Source: Dryas octopetala
Taxonomy: Eukaryota > Streptophyta > Magnoliopsida > Rosales > Rosaceae
Direction: 5' to 3'
DNA: 64,000 bases
Assembly: GCA_963921425.1 (NCBI GenBank)
Contig: OY992832.1
Coordinates: forward strand, 10,477,249-10,541,248
Shown: one piece after another, positions 27,901 to 40,037 of the stretch
Position numbering within the stretch: position 1 is the first letter of the stretch
Layout of the letters: the number at the start of each line of letters is the position of its first letter
Translations under genes and position numbers: made by a program
Notes under the pieces: model-generated
What the model saw: only the letters and a program-made list of their open reading frames with translations
Told to the model about the DNA's origin: nothing
Database searches by the model: none

Positions 27901-29487
27901 CATATGTACAGGAGTTTTGGAACTTAATTTGCATCTCCCTATTTTATGAATATTTGTTATGGTAAGTTTATTTTCTGTGTATGGCATGTTGATTTTTTCT
28001 GATGCTCTAGGCAGTAATGTTAGTGCAAGCTTTGTAAGTGGTTTCAACATACACTTTTCCTTCCCCCCCCTTCTCTCACACTCACTCTCCCCATATTCTC
28101 CTCGTATTTGCTGGGTTTCTGTGTAGCTTATCATTCTAGTTACTTCCCAAAACTTTTTAACTACCGGTGTAACACTTGTTATTAGTAATTTCAAGTATTA
28201 GAAGTTTTTTGCATGATAATGCTTGAAGTAGTCCTTGTTTATTTTGATGTTATTGCGAGGTAGGTTCATCTTACTATCATATTCTTACATTTCCTTTGTT
28301 TTATTTGTGTTCACGGAACAGAGATCTGGGCGAAGTATTAGCTGAGGCTCTGAAGATAATGCTGTGTGAAGATAGACAACATGACATGCAGAAGGCTGCT
28401 GCATTTGTAAAACGTTTGGCCACATTCTCATTATGTTTTGGATCTGCAGAGTCCATGGCTGGTATGTTATTGTTTTGCAATGAAGCTATCAATACCTTGT
28501 TATGGATTTCTTATGCCTGTTCCCCATTTGTATCTTTTGTAGCCTTGGTTACTTTGAAGCATCTTCTTCTGAAGAATGTCAAGTGCCGAAATCTGTTAGA
28601 AAATGATGCTGGAGGTGGCTCTGTGTCCGGTTCTGTTGCAGTAAGCTCTCATGCTACTCTTATGCAACTATATAATTATTTTCCTGTTAATCAAAACATG
28701 CATTGCGGTAATACTTGATATTTAGTGAATTGGAGCGTCCTGTCAGCTTATATTCTTGAAAACAAAATTCTTAAAATATTCAAGTTCTTTTCATTTGGTT
28801 TAGCTGCTTAAGGAGTATGCGGAATTCCTTTAATGATTCACCATATCTTCTATTGTTGTGAACATGATTTTATTTTATTTTATGTGATTTTGGTTTAGTA
28901 CATATTGCATCATTAAGCTCTTACCCAAATTATAGTGATGAATCTAACATCCTCCCTCCGATGCACAGAAATATCAACCATATGCTTCAGACCCCAATTT
29001 AAGTGGTGCCCTTGCTTCAGTCCTTTGGGAACTCAACCTTCTATCCAAGCATTATCATCCAGCTGTCTCAAATATGTCTTCAAGTATATCAAGCATGAAC
29101 ACAGCTCATAATAACCAGGTTTATCTCTCCGCCATCTCTCCTCAACAAGCTTTCATGGACTTTTCCTTGGAGAGGCCAGAGTCCTTCAAGCCACAGAATG
29201 ACATGAAAAAATCAAATAACAAGAGGAAAAGAGGAAGTGGGTCTACTACTGTATCAGCTGGGCTAGAGCCTTGTCCAGATACAAGTTCAGTTGATGAAGA
29301 TGATGTGAGAAACAAACTTTCTGCTCATTTCATGCTTCTTCGTGACATTAAGGAGAATCAGAGATTGAGGGCTAAGCTAGAAAGTACTACATCATCCATA
29401 CAGCTATACGAAGAGTTTCAGCAGCAAAAGAAAAAGGCTAAAAAGCCCAAAACCAAGAAAAGTATAACTTTGTTGACTGTCAAGTGA
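21656..29487 (+). CDS. NOC3: NOC3 nucleolar complex-associated protein 3
   Basis: Thirteen exons: 21656-21816, 22253-22422, 22533-22732, 23583-23791, 24293-24395, 24775-24938, 25883-25997, 26591-26767, 26861-26997, 27243-27572, 28322-28461, 28543-28640, 28969-29487; total 840 residues, the usual plant length. An acidic/basic N-terminus (MGKKQKQK, then DIEVSDEDKDF) precedes the Noc3p domain (about residues 190-285). A Lys-rich stretch lies near 390-430 and a CBF/Mak21-type helical region at about 480-740. The C-terminus is Lys-rich and nucleolar-signal-like. The family partners Noc2 in moving 60S pre-ribosomes through nucleolus and nucleoplasm. Every junction keeps frame. The intron after exon 7 needs a GC donor (GAG|GCATGA), since reading on meets a stop within two codons. 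Confidence 0.92.
21935..21967 (+). repeat. Long poly-T tract in NOC3 intron 1
   Basis: An uninterrupted run of about 33 T lies within intron 1. It may be the trace of an antisense retroelement tail or simple slippage; nothing next to it decides. Confidence 0.8.
25600..25775 (+). repeat. Minisatellite in NOC3 intron 6
   Basis: Five or so imperfect tandem copies of a roughly 30-bp unit built on CACATGTCACTCATGTC, with variants such as GTGTTGATACTTGTCACTCA. Confidence 0.75.
27698..27744 (+). repeat. G-rich tract in NOC3 intron 10
   Basis: Repeats of TTGGGTGG lead into a run of 18 G (27727-27744) on the sense strand. Four or more G-triplets with short spacers satisfy the usual G-quadruplex pattern, in both the DNA and the unspliced transcript. 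Confidence 0.85.
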
Positions 29488-30187
29488 TATTTTTGGTCTT
29501 ACCGAAACATCGCGAATTTATCTTTACAGCTGTTTTGAACGGTAAATTTGTTGAAAGCCTACCCTTTTATTTTTTCTAGTATATATTAATGGATTTTATT
29601 AAGGATCCTTTATTATACGAGGAGTTGAATCGAGAGGTTTTCGTTGTTGCCCAAAAACAAAAGAAAAGCCATGAGTGTCATGCATTTTATACTTTAAGAG
29701 TTTTTATTTTCAAAAATTACAAATTCAACACTTAAAATAATGGGAAAACCCATTATGATGTTTGACAACCAATACATATAACCATGAATATGCCCAAACA
29801 ACTTTAAGAAATATCTGAACGAGTGCTTATTATCGATCAATGCCTTTCTGACTCTCTGGTACTGTTGTTTTTGTTCTCTTGAAAATTATCCTTAGTACGT
29901 CTTGGATGTGGGTTTCTTGGTACGTTTTCCTAAGTTTTCCTACGTGTAACTTAATTACCACTTAATTGCCACTATAAAAAAATAAGAGGGTAGCCAAACC
30001 CTAAACCCACATTAATATTCCACATAGCATACCCTAGTTGATTCAATAACCTACCTACACCAAATCATATATAGTAACGTAGTACTAGTTGGTACGTTCT
30101 AGTCTTTCTTGATCTCTTTGAATCTCTAGCTTGGCTTGTATCACGTACTCACTCACTGAAGTAGCTGGAATGCCGGATTGAAGCTAA
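29488..30187. other. NOC3 3' flank
   Basis: Probable 3' UTR followed by AT-rich DNA. No gene seen. Confidence 0.4.
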
Positions 30188-30528
30188 GGGCCTGTTTGGT
30201 ATTCTATTCAAAAACTATTTTTTGTTTTTAAAAACAAAAAAACAAGTTTTAGTCAAAAAAACGTGTTTGGTATACCATTTTAAAAAAAAGTTTTTAGAAA
30301 AAAAATTCAAAAACATACCTCTTTTTAAAAATGATAAAACATCGTTTTTCTCATTTTTTTTTACACTTCCTTTTTTTTTAGATGTCATCATTTTTTAAAT
30401 TTAAAAATTGTTTTCAAATTTCATACCAAACACGTTTTCAAATTTTAAAAATTGATTTTAAAAACTCACATTTTAAAAAAAAATCTTAATTTTTGAAAAG
30501 AAAATTTGAGTTGGATACCAAACGGCCA
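30188..30528. mobile_element. Tourist-like (PIF/Harbinger) MITE
   Basis: A 341-bp AT-rich element with left end GGGCCTGTTTGGTATTC and right end, read inwards, TGGCCGTTTGGTATCC. It is flanked by TAA at 30185-30187 and 30529-30531. The ends and 3-bp duplication fit the Tourist class. The interior is rich in TTTTTAAAA blocks and codes for nothing. Confidence 0.8.
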
Positions 30529-30722
30529 TAAATATCTTGGAGTGTTTTTCTTTGATTCATTTAAGAAAAATGCTCCATGAATCTTCAAACCCAGCTGCTT
30601 AATTCCACAGTGAATGAAATCCAACTTCAATCATCCATTAATGCATAGAGTATCAAGGATCTTTACTGTTGTTTGATCATGATATATGTGTTGATGAATA
30701 TATATCTTTACTATCATTCATG

Positions 30723-30754
<32 letters not shown>

Positions 30755-31800
30755 TATAAATTATAATTAAGAATTAATGATTCCTAATTCTTTTTCTTGT
30801 TCGAGATTGATCTAGAGATGCATATATGCAAGATTCATTGTTTTCTTTCTACTTCTTAACTTGTGCATTAATTTTATGTACTCATTGATGATAAAGAAAG
30901 TTAAATTTATATTATATGATCGCTACCAGCTATTCTATGAAAAGTTTTTATATCATCACTATACATGGCCTATTTCTTAATTTTTCAGTGCGTGAGTGCT
31001 TTATGCTTTTTTCCTCATCTTAATTTGGCATATATTGTTTCTTTCATTCTTTCTTAATAACTTCTTATTCTAATTGATTCTTTTTTGGTTGCAATTCTAA
31101 TTGATTCTTTTATCCAACATGTATAGGATCTTTAATTTTGGTGTTCCTTATTGAAAATTTTCTTTTGTTATATATAGTAAATTTCTATTGATCGAGGTGG
31201 GTATATGCTGATCGATTTGGTGTCAAGTTTCAGAGTTTAATCCGACGTCATGGACCAACTTGAATCATTGATTCATGAACTTTTATTTTGCTACCCCATT
31301 GCAAGGTTTTATTGGTTAAGGATGTACATACAAACCAAACCAACATTTTTTTTAGAATTAACCAATCAAACTACACTTTTGATGTCCCAATTTTTTTTTT
31401 TTTTGTACAATGGTAGGCCTAAACCAAAAAATATAAATATTTTTTCCTAATTTTTGTATCCCAATTTAGGTGACATCAATTTATTAATTTGACATAATTT
31501 ATCTTTTCCTTTATTAGTATTTTATTGTTCTATAAAATCCAATGTATGAAACCATGTACATTAAAAAGAACTAGTTTGGAGAGAAAATTAGAACAAATAG
31601 TATCTTTACTAATTAACTAGGAAAGCACAAAGAAATGAATAGTGGGAATTTCAGTTACATCTGGTATTCACATAATGACATAAGTGGGGTCTCAAGTCTC
31701 ACCCATATCTCTTCATGGGGCCAGAGCATAGCCACAGATATATGGGTGATGCTAATTAACTTCAACCCATGCCAACTCTTCAGCTAGTAAACTTAGGATG
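30529..31800. other. Intergenic between NOC3 and SBPase
   Basis: AT-rich, with TA and GT microsatellites at about 30724-30754 and homopolymer T runs. No gene seen. Confidence 0.45.
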
Positions 31801-31812
31801 TGCCACGTGGCA
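31801..31812 (+). promoter_or_regulatory. G-box in the SBPase promoter
   Basis: TGCCACGTGGCA is a perfect palindrome around the CACGTG core, 153 bp upstream of the start codon. G-boxes bind bZIP and bHLH/PIF factors and are common in light-regulated photosynthesis genes. A TATA-like TTTATATCTACAATATAT stretch follows near 31830-31850. Confidence 0.7.
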
Positions 31813-31964
31813 AAACACTATTAGCTGGTTTTATATCTACAATATATCCTCACTCATTCCAAGTTCCCATGCCGAAAGAAAATAATAGATTGAAAGTGTA
31901 GTAAGAAGCAAGAGGCATTGAAGAGAGCATAGCTAGCTCTTGCAATCAAAGCTCAATTTCAAAT

Positions 31965-34299
31965 ATGGAGACAGGTGTTGCATGCTATGCCAGGGGAGCT
32001 TTCCCTCGTAATGTTTCATCTCAGCATTCCACCTCTTTAGTGTCTCCAGCATCCATCTCTCCATCTTTCAATTCTAAGGTACTAACACTTTTGGAGCTTT
32101 GAACATTGATTTGGTACATACATACATCATAATACTTTCACATACTCTTATTAAGTTGATGCAAATTGCTTCTTAAGAATACCAACATATAATGGACTTG
32201 TTATTTTGACATGTGTAATGGATGAATTATGCATGACAGGTTTTGAGAAAAAGCTCTCTATTTGGGGAATCGTTACGTGTGGTGCCAAAGTCATCCCTTC
32301 GAGTTTTGAAGGCAAAGAACAGTTCCATTGTACCCAGATGTGAAATTGGGGATAGTCTGGTAAGATACGAAAAATGCATTTGTTATTTCATAAAACTGGC
32401 TTGAGAAACAGAGTTGAAGAACCAGAGTATTTAGGCATAGGCAACAAAGGTTGTCATGGGTCTTTATGGAGCTTAAATTTGGATAGAAGTTATTTGAATT
32501 AATGTGTGGTTGTAGGAAGAATTCCTAACAAAGGCAACCCCAGATAAGGGATTGATCAGTTTGTTGATATCAATGGGAGAAGCAATAAGGACCATTGCGT
32601 TCAAAGTGAGGACAGCTTCATGTGGAGGAACGGCATGTGTCAATACCTTTGGAGATGAGCAGCTGGCTGTGGATATGCTTGCTGATAAGCTTCTCTTTGA
32701 GGTCAGACTTAATCTATATACTACGATGAATTAATCTGAGGAGGGGCCTATTCACAATTCAAGGCAATAGACCATATTTTTGTGCTGCTACTGGCTTCTA
32801 AAAAACCCATAAACCCAAATTAATGGTGTGTGTGTGTCTGTGCTAAATGTTTCCTGACATTGATGACTGATGAGAAAGTTTGAGATTTGCAGAAATGTAG
32901 TTTTTTATGCGAGTTAGGCTAAATGAATTGTATTTTTGTACTTGATTAGCTACCACATTATGCAGCAAGTAATGTGTCTATAACAATCGCTCATAATTGA
33001 TGTAACAAGTAACTCTCACATAGTCACATGCCACATAATGTGGTCTATTTATGCATATTGCAATCAGAAGTTACTTCTCCCATATTGATTTCCATCTTTC
33101 AACATCTAGGCTTTAACTTACTCGCACGTCTGCAAGTATGCTTGTTCTGAAGAAGTTCCTGAGCTCCAAGACATGGGAGGCCCAGTTGAAGGTCTGCTAG
33201 TCTTATAGGGAAATTCATACATCCATTTCAGTACTCAATATTGTACCTTTCAAAAGGGATGACCCAAAAGGTTACTTACACGTTAATCATAACATGAACA
33301 GGTGGATTCAGTGTTGCTTTTGATCCACTTGATGGTTCCAGCATCGTCGACACAAATTTCACAGTAGGGACTATTTTTGGGGTGTGGCCAGGAGATAAGT
33401 TAACTGGGGTAACAGGAAGAGATCAAGTTGCTGCAGCCATGGGGATTTACGGGCCTCGAACAACATATGTTCTTGCTCTTAAAGGCTTTCCTGGCACGCA
33501 TGAGTTCCTTCTTCTTGATGAAGGTTTGCTTTCAATGATAGAATTAAATTCCACAATATAAAGTTGTTATCCAGAAATGATAAATAGGTCAGACCACTCT
33601 GTTGACAATTTTTTCAATATGCATTGGTCAGGAAAATGGCAACATGTCAAGGAGACAACAGAAATTGGTGAAGGAAAGCTATTCTCTCCTGGAAATTTGA
33701 GAGCCACATTTGACAACCCTGACTACAACAAGGTCAACTCTGATTTCCTAAATTTTATTTTACTGAATCTTTTGGATTACTACTACTACTAGTACTATAA
33801 TTTATAAATACTAATGGGGATATATATTTCCTGAATTGTCATATTTTACAGCTGATTGACTACTATTTGAAAGAGAAGTACACATTGAGATACACTGGAG
33901 GAATGGTTCCAGATGTTAACCAGGTCTTTTTTGCTCAGCCTAACAACACCCTTTAAAATGTCTGAGTTTAGTAGCAAAGCTAATAATCTGATCCTTAAAA
34001 TTCTGTCTAATTTGCAGATTATTGTAAAAGAGAGGGGGATCTTCACTAATGTGATATCCCCAACTACAAAAGCAAAGCTAAGACTGTTGTTTGAGGTAGC
34101 TCCATTGGGGTTGTTGGTTGAGAATGCTGGAGGGTTCAGTAGTGATGGTCACCAGTCTGTGCTAGACAAGGTGATTGCCAATCTTGATGATCGAACTCAA
34201 GTTGCTTATGGATCGAAGAATGAGATTGTCCGCTTTGAAGAAACTCTATATGGATCCTCCAGGCTCAAGGGAGCTGTGCCTGTTGGAGCTGCAGCTTAG
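31965..34299 (+). CDS. SBPASE: Sedoheptulose-1,7-bisphosphatase, chloroplast precursor
   Basis: Eight exons: 31965-32078, 32240-32359, 32516-32701, 33110-33191, 33302-33523, 33632-33732, 33852-33923, 34018-34299; total 392 residues, one fewer than Arabidopsis SBPase. The Ser-rich N-terminus ([14 protein letters not shown]) is a chloroplast transit peptide. The redox pair is in ASCGGTACV (C114 and C119 of the precursor), reduced by thioredoxin in light. The FBPase-family metal and phosphate motif FDPLDGSS (D175, D178) is intact, followed by the highly conserved [15 protein letters not shown]. The enzyme removes the C1 phosphate of sedoheptulose-1,7-bisphosphate in ribulose bisphosphate regeneration of the Calvin cycle, in the stroma. 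All junctions are GT-AG and keep frame. SBPase is preferred over plastid FBPase because of the N-terminus, the cysteine position and the [15 protein letters not shown] segment. Confidence 0.96.
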
Positions 34300-35134
34300 T
34301 CTCACAACATTTACTTGGTTAATTACTTCCTATCTTTTTTCTGTTCTTTACTTTTGGGAGAAAAGTTTAAGCTACATGTTTCCAAATAGTGTTGTGAAAT
34401 TAGAGACACAAGGTTGAATTTGTATTAAGGGGTATCAATCAATGTAAAAATTGTTGAAATCATTGATTTGAAGATTCAGCTACCAGAGAGTTATGTATGG
34501 GTATTAGTGCACATGAAAACAAAGTATATAATGATGCAAGGTTAGAATTTGTGAGTCTTTATGTATCAAGAGTAATTTAAGAATTCCAATTTGTTTTTTC
34601 TTTTTTACACCCCTACTAACATTTAGGTTGAGAAGAGGGGTTTACAGATAAAAGAGTGACTATGTATCTATATATTCCCTATTATGTATTGACCAGTACT
34701 CTGTTAATGTAACTGTATAGTAATGTTTGCATATATAATACGTCTCTACAATACACACAATGTCTGCATAATTGTGCACTAACGAAAGTAGACCCGAAAA
34801 CCTTGGAAATGTTGCAATTAAGCTCACCAAGAAGAAGAATGCAGAGTAACAGGACAGTGGATTTGTTTGATGCAGAAATATAGAAATGTTGAAGCAAATG
34901 CAGGACACATTGTTGTCTAGTAGAGAACAAGTTGTCACTGCAGGTACTTTTGTTATTGGGCCTCTGGCCACTATTGTACCAAACCCATTACGTGTCTGTG
35001 GCCTGCCATGCAGCCCGATAGGCCCAAATCCATTATTTTCTTTTTCCTGTCATATGACAGCAAGTGATGCTAAGAATAAACCCAAGGAAATAGAAGTAGC
35101 CATGTAATTAACATTCAAACAAAAATGGACCCAG

Positions 35135-35171
<37 letters not shown>

Positions 35172-35790
35172 GGTGGTTTCCTTATACATGTGAACATAAA
35201 TAGACTATATATATATATACAACACCAAGTCCCTTAATGGTTAGTAGTAGCATGTGTTGGAACATATATAGCAGGCAATGCCAAATCCAGTTGCTAGCTA
35301 TTTAAAGAAAAACTATCAACATTATTAGCAAAACTAATTAATCAGATGTTTTTTATAATTCAGAAGTCTTAACCTTTAAGGATTAATGTAGTCTAGATGC
35401 CATCCATCCATATATTAATTATACTAAGATAAAGGTCAGCAACTGCATGTGATGATATATGGAGTACTCTTACTCCTTTCCAAAATTGTATTGTTCAGTT
35501 GTACTGATCATGTTCCATGCAATTAATGAAGCTAGATTAATATTCGATCTAAACTAATAAATCTGCAGCAAAAATACCTTGGCTTCTCGAAAACCAAATA
35601 ATATGCATGTGCTTCTCATTACTACTACTCCATCAGAGGGTGACATGACTTTGTTCAACATGACTATGGCTTCTCGAAAGCCATGTGCAGCACCAACAGT
35701 ATATATGTATGCACAAACTAATTAATTATATAACTATATATGCAGTTTCATATATGCTATATGTATATATATCTGAATTATTATTTAAAG
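34300..35790. other. SBPase 3' flank and intergenic DNA
   Basis: Probable 3' UTR up to about 34600, then AT-rich DNA with a GA microsatellite at about 35139-35168 and TA runs. No supported gene; the ORF at 34886-35107 has no recognisable domain. Confidence 0.45.
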
Positions 35791-35794
35791 GGAG

Positions 35795-36155
35795 ATTTAA
35801 AGTTCAGTTCATTTTATGAGTTTTTCTTAAACTAAGACTGATAGTGATTTAGGGTTTTTAATTAAGTCCTTATATTTTTCTTCTTTGACAGCTTTATATT
35901 AGGTTTTAACTCCAAGATTTTGGGCTCCGCCCAAAATCTCGGAGTTAAAACCTAATATGCAACCTCTGCAAATCTCATTCTACACCCTAAGAGGGGAAAA
36001 CCCTTCAAATTGGGGGAAATACCCTTCAAATCAGGGAATGACTTTATTATGAATTAAAATGATTATTTTATAAATTATTATGAATTAAAAAAATTTTCTT
36101 ATAAATTTTAAAATGCCTCCGATTTCTGTCTAAAAACTGTTTTTTTTTAGAATCT
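35795..36155. repeat. Dispersed repeat, copy A, with a strong central hairpin
   Basis: This roughly 360-bp stretch is homologous to 53095-53170 plus 54125-54400 (copy B). At 35897-35956 it contains an almost perfect palindrome, TTAGGTTTTAACTCC...GGAGTTAAAACCTAA with inner arms AGATTTTGGGC/CCCAAAATCT. No protein is encoded. The family is unidentified. Confidence 0.75.
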
Positions 36156-36369
36156 AAGCCTACTTCATCATAAGGTGTGAGCTAAGCTGGCAGTTATTTT
36201 CATACCTGCCGCCTCAATTAATACACAATACTATATGTGGTTGACAATGGACCATATATATATATATTGTATTTGGTTTGTATATATGCGTGAATTATAC
36301 AATACAATTAAAGAAGATATGAACGCGTTGGACTACGAATTAATGAGTCAAAGCTTCAAATGATGAACT

Positions 36370-36389
36370 CCCCCCCCCCCCCCCCCCCA
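36370..36389 (+). repeat. Poly-C tract
   Basis: A run of about 20 C (on the complement, 20 G) in AT-rich DNA; G-quadruplex-capable on the minus strand. Confidence 0.85.
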
Positions 36390-37079
36390 CCATAAATCCA
36401 AATCCAATGGTAGGTTTGCCAACCTTCTTGGAAGTAATGATCAATCATAATTAAATTGAGTAGTATGACTTGAACATCAAGTTTTTCATTTTAATTTAAT
36501 TCATCTACTTCTTGCCTATATTTTATTTTTCATTAATTAATTATTTTATTGTTTTAAATGTGAATAATTATATATATAAGAAGGTTAAACTGTTAAACTG
36601 TGAATATCCTCATCCATATATATATAAGGTTCAAGTGTGTGGTTACTCATGCTTAATTACCAAAACCGCGCGGCTGTATTTTGATTCGGTGCTTTAAGAA
36701 TCATTTATACAAAAAAAAAAAAGTCAAATCAAACATTATTTAGTCATTTGATTACCGACGGATATATGTTGCCGTCATTTGAAATGCCATGCACTGTTGT
36801 TTGGCTTCTTCTTTTCCATGTTTTTTTATTTCGAATCATGATATGATTTATTAGGTACTTTTGAGTATAGGGATGCATACTCTCTGTAACTGGAGCTACA
36901 AGCCCTCACCAAAACGTACGCTTTATTTATTTTTGGATTAGAATGAGGTTGAGCCCATGACTTATCTTAAATCACCTTCTTATATTTTGTATATTGATAT
37001 TATATTTATAGTAACAAATTAAGTAAGTCATTTCAAGTTTCTTAAATATATATATAGCATCTTTATATTGAGGTATATT

Positions 37080-37300
37080 TTAACTTATTTATGTTGAGAT
37101 ATAACCTTATTAGGGCTCACACGAGTCGTTTTGTGTCAATCTGAACCATTCGTAAGGATCATCTTCATTAATAGATCATCTTTGCACAAAATTAGTCAAA
37201 TAAATGGATAAACTAAATATTTTCGATAAAACTCTATTTGTTTTATCAAAATTAGATAGACAAATAATTTTTTATTTGATTAATTTTGTACAAAGATGTA
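37080..37300. mobile_element. Truncated hairpin MITE (same family as 51.56-52.27 kb)
   Basis: Contains CACACGAGTCGTTTTGTGTC followed by AAGGATCATCTTCATT and AATAGATCATC, matching the arms of the two elements at 51560-52265. Only part of the structure is kept: its right side is replaced by the hairpin at 37321-37401. Confidence 0.65.
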
Positions 37301-37320
37301 GTTATAAACCATAAATAAAC

Positions 37321-37401
37321 TTTTGTAGTTATATGTATTTTAAAGTATATTTTCAATGAAACCGTCCATAAATAAACTTTAAAATACATATAACTACAAA
37401 A
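37321..37401. repeat. Perfect 26-bp inverted repeat
   Basis: The arm at 37321-37346 (TTTTGTAGTTATATGTATTT...) is the exact reverse complement of 37376-37401, with a 29-base loop. CCATAAATAAACTT also occurs directly before the left arm and overlapping the right arm. Confidence 0.85.
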
Positions 37402-38516
37402 TTCCTATTTCAAACCAGCTTTAATTACTCATAAGATGAGGAGTAATGTCACAAAGACTGCAAAGTAATCACGTACCTCCATTCTTCTTTTATTACATAT
37501 GAATTGTCTTCAACACTACTTTGATATGGGTGCCTTATCTTGTAGCCGCAAAGGCAATTGTTAATCACCTTTATTTTTCCTAGGATTCTTTATATATAGG
37601 ATGAGTGGTCAAAGTTTATTTTATTGACTACTAATAACATATTAATTTGATTTTTAATGATATTGTATATAATTAGTTGCAAAGTGTTTTGGGTTGTTAG
37701 GATTACAATTTTCTTATACGGATCTTCAGACAGCATGCAAGTGAAGAAAAGGATAGGAGGATTTTCTCACTAACTATATATTGTCCAACATCTCTATCTT
37801 AGCCACTCACATGTCATTATAAGTATGCTTTAATTTGTAGCTAGGTATTCCGGCTCCAATTAATTCTGATGTCACCTTTATATATATTGTGAAGACTTAT
37901 GTGTTATTCATCCAAATTAAGGTATCATATATACTAATTCATATATAAATATGGGACTAGAAACTTTATGTTGGAGAGTATATATAAACGATCTACAAAT
38001 TAAGTTATTCAAATTTAGCACACTGACATTAATCATCCCATATATAATTATTAATTATAGAAACGGTGAGTAGTTTGATTACTTGAAATAATAATCAAGA
38101 CACCATCTTGGATGTTTTTGACAAAGTGGATTAATTACTTGAGGGAGAAGGGAATTGTGCGTTACCTACATACCTATTTATGATTTTGTGAAATCGTTGT
38201 TTGCAAGTTTGCACACTTGTGGAACTAATTAATTAAGCATTGAGTCAAGGCCGTTATAATTAAGCCATGAATGAATTCTGTTGCATCTTATTCTTAACAA
38301 ATTTGATGAAGATTAACGTACTGGTTCTGTCAGATTAGATCAAAATTATTAATCCTTCCAAGTAAATACATACATTAAATATGTTATTAATCCTGCGTAT
38401 TAAGGTACGTAGAAGAATTTGATAAAAAATGAGGTCCACAGTTTTCATGTGAGGAAATAGGAAACTCCTTAACTTTTATCTATACCATATGTATGCAAAT
38501 TAAGGATATATTCATG
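37402..38516. other. Intergenic DNA left of the CACTA element
   Basis: AT-rich, no gene or clear repeat seen. Confidence 0.4.
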
Positions 38517-38519
38517 AAG

Positions 38520-38720
38520 CACTACTACAAAAAATGTAATAGACATCGGTCAATAAACAACGTTTTGTATTTTTTCCGTTATCTTAATTTACCACACAAC
38601 GGTTTTTAACAAACCGTTATATTAATGTATATTATCCCATGGTATTTGGTTTGATAATTTTTCCTAATAATTAACAGACAATAGTTTTAGGGAATACCGT
38701 TGTGTTGGGCAAGTTTCACA
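38520..38720. repeat. CACTA left terminal and subterminal region
   Basis: The terminal repeat starts at 38520. Several ACAACG-type motifs follow (near 38559, 38595, 38614, 38696) in both orientations. In En/Spm such motifs bind the TNPA-type protein. Confidence 0.7.
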
Positions 38721-38849
38721 AAAATATAAAATTTTGCGGGTCTTTGTATTTGACAAGCGCATGACCGCGTTAATGAAATATATCGCGCCTTAATTAGGTC
38801 TTTTTGGGTCAAAGCCCTTTGACTTCACCTTTCAGAAACTCACACACAC

Positions 38850-39125
38850 TTAGCCCACAACTTAGTCCTCATTGATCAATCGATCTTCCCTCCTCAACTC
38901 AATCCTCTGGCTTCACCGATCGATCTTCCCTCTCGCGCATCAATCTCTGTCCTCATTGCGCGTCAATCTCCATCTTCGACATCGTCCCTCGCTCTCCATC
39001 TACACGTCTCTTGACGTCACCGACCTCCATCTCCGTCCTCATCGTCTCCGCCCATTCCTCATCGCCCGGCCATCTCTGCACTCCCTTGAATCATCTTCGC
39101 GCATCTCTGCACTCCGATTCAGGTA
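38850..39125 (+). promoter_or_regulatory. Probable transposase 5' leader region
   Basis: A pyrimidine-rich block (38880-39120) ends in TTCAG|GTACAG, a plausible donor for an intron running up to the transposase exon near 40 kb. No in-frame coding start links it to the transposase, so it is taken as untranslated leader. Transcript evidence would be needed to fix the first exon. Confidence 0.35.
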
Positions 39126-40037
39126 CAGTTGATATAGGGTTTGATTTTGGGGGATTTTTTCCTCATTACATTTTGTTCTTTCTTTTTTTGTGCATATCTG
39201 ATTTTTGTTCTTTGAGGTTCTTCTAAACCTTTTTGTTTTGTGTTTTTGCTGAAGGTGAAGTTCATATTGGTGATATTTGGTGATATTGTTGAGCTTGGGG
39301 AAAGAAAATAGCTAGGCTGCTGATTGAATTGGAAAGGTGAGTTCATCAGGCCCTTTTATTTTTTTTTCGTTTTGTTGGTTTTGGCATCTTGTTTTCTTCT
39401 ATTTTGATGGTAGGGGTTTTATTTGTAGACTATTGAAAGGATTATATTGATTTCTTGATGCTATTGATTAACTTTTGTTACTCATTATAATGAATGTTTG
39501 ATTTTGATGAGAAAAATAGTTATGAGTAAGTAATTGTATATTGAAGTGGAAAGTTGCTACCCCTCCCCTACCCAATAGAAACCATATAAGTTCATTTACT
39601 CCATTGTGTTTGCTTTATTTCAATTGAGGAAATTACTAAGACTGAACTAGGTGTATAATTTTAAGATGCATTGTGCTAGCTTGAAATATCTAATTTAGAT
39701 CAGCCTGCAGGTTAGTGTTGATTTCCTCTCTGTCACCTACTCTGTCTCTCTTATTCTTGTTCTAGTTCTGGGTGAAGTTATTGTGGCTTGATAAAAATGG
39801 AATTAAAATAGATGATCTAGGCTTTACTTTGGTCAATCTTAAAATGGAAGTTATTGTGGTTTGTGATTGATTTTACTGATATGGGGTTTATTGGGTTTTA
39901 CTGATATGGGTTTTACTGTAAGACCAGTTAGCTTTCAATTGCATGCCCATGTTCAATGGTATAGTGGTTGTGTTTAGTTTATCTTTGTATTTTTTTTGTT
40001 TCACTAGAGTCAATATTGGTATGATTTTATAAATGAC

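Noticed and set aside
34886-35107. 73-residue plus-strand ORF downstream of SBPase
   Set aside because: No domain, no promoter or splice context.
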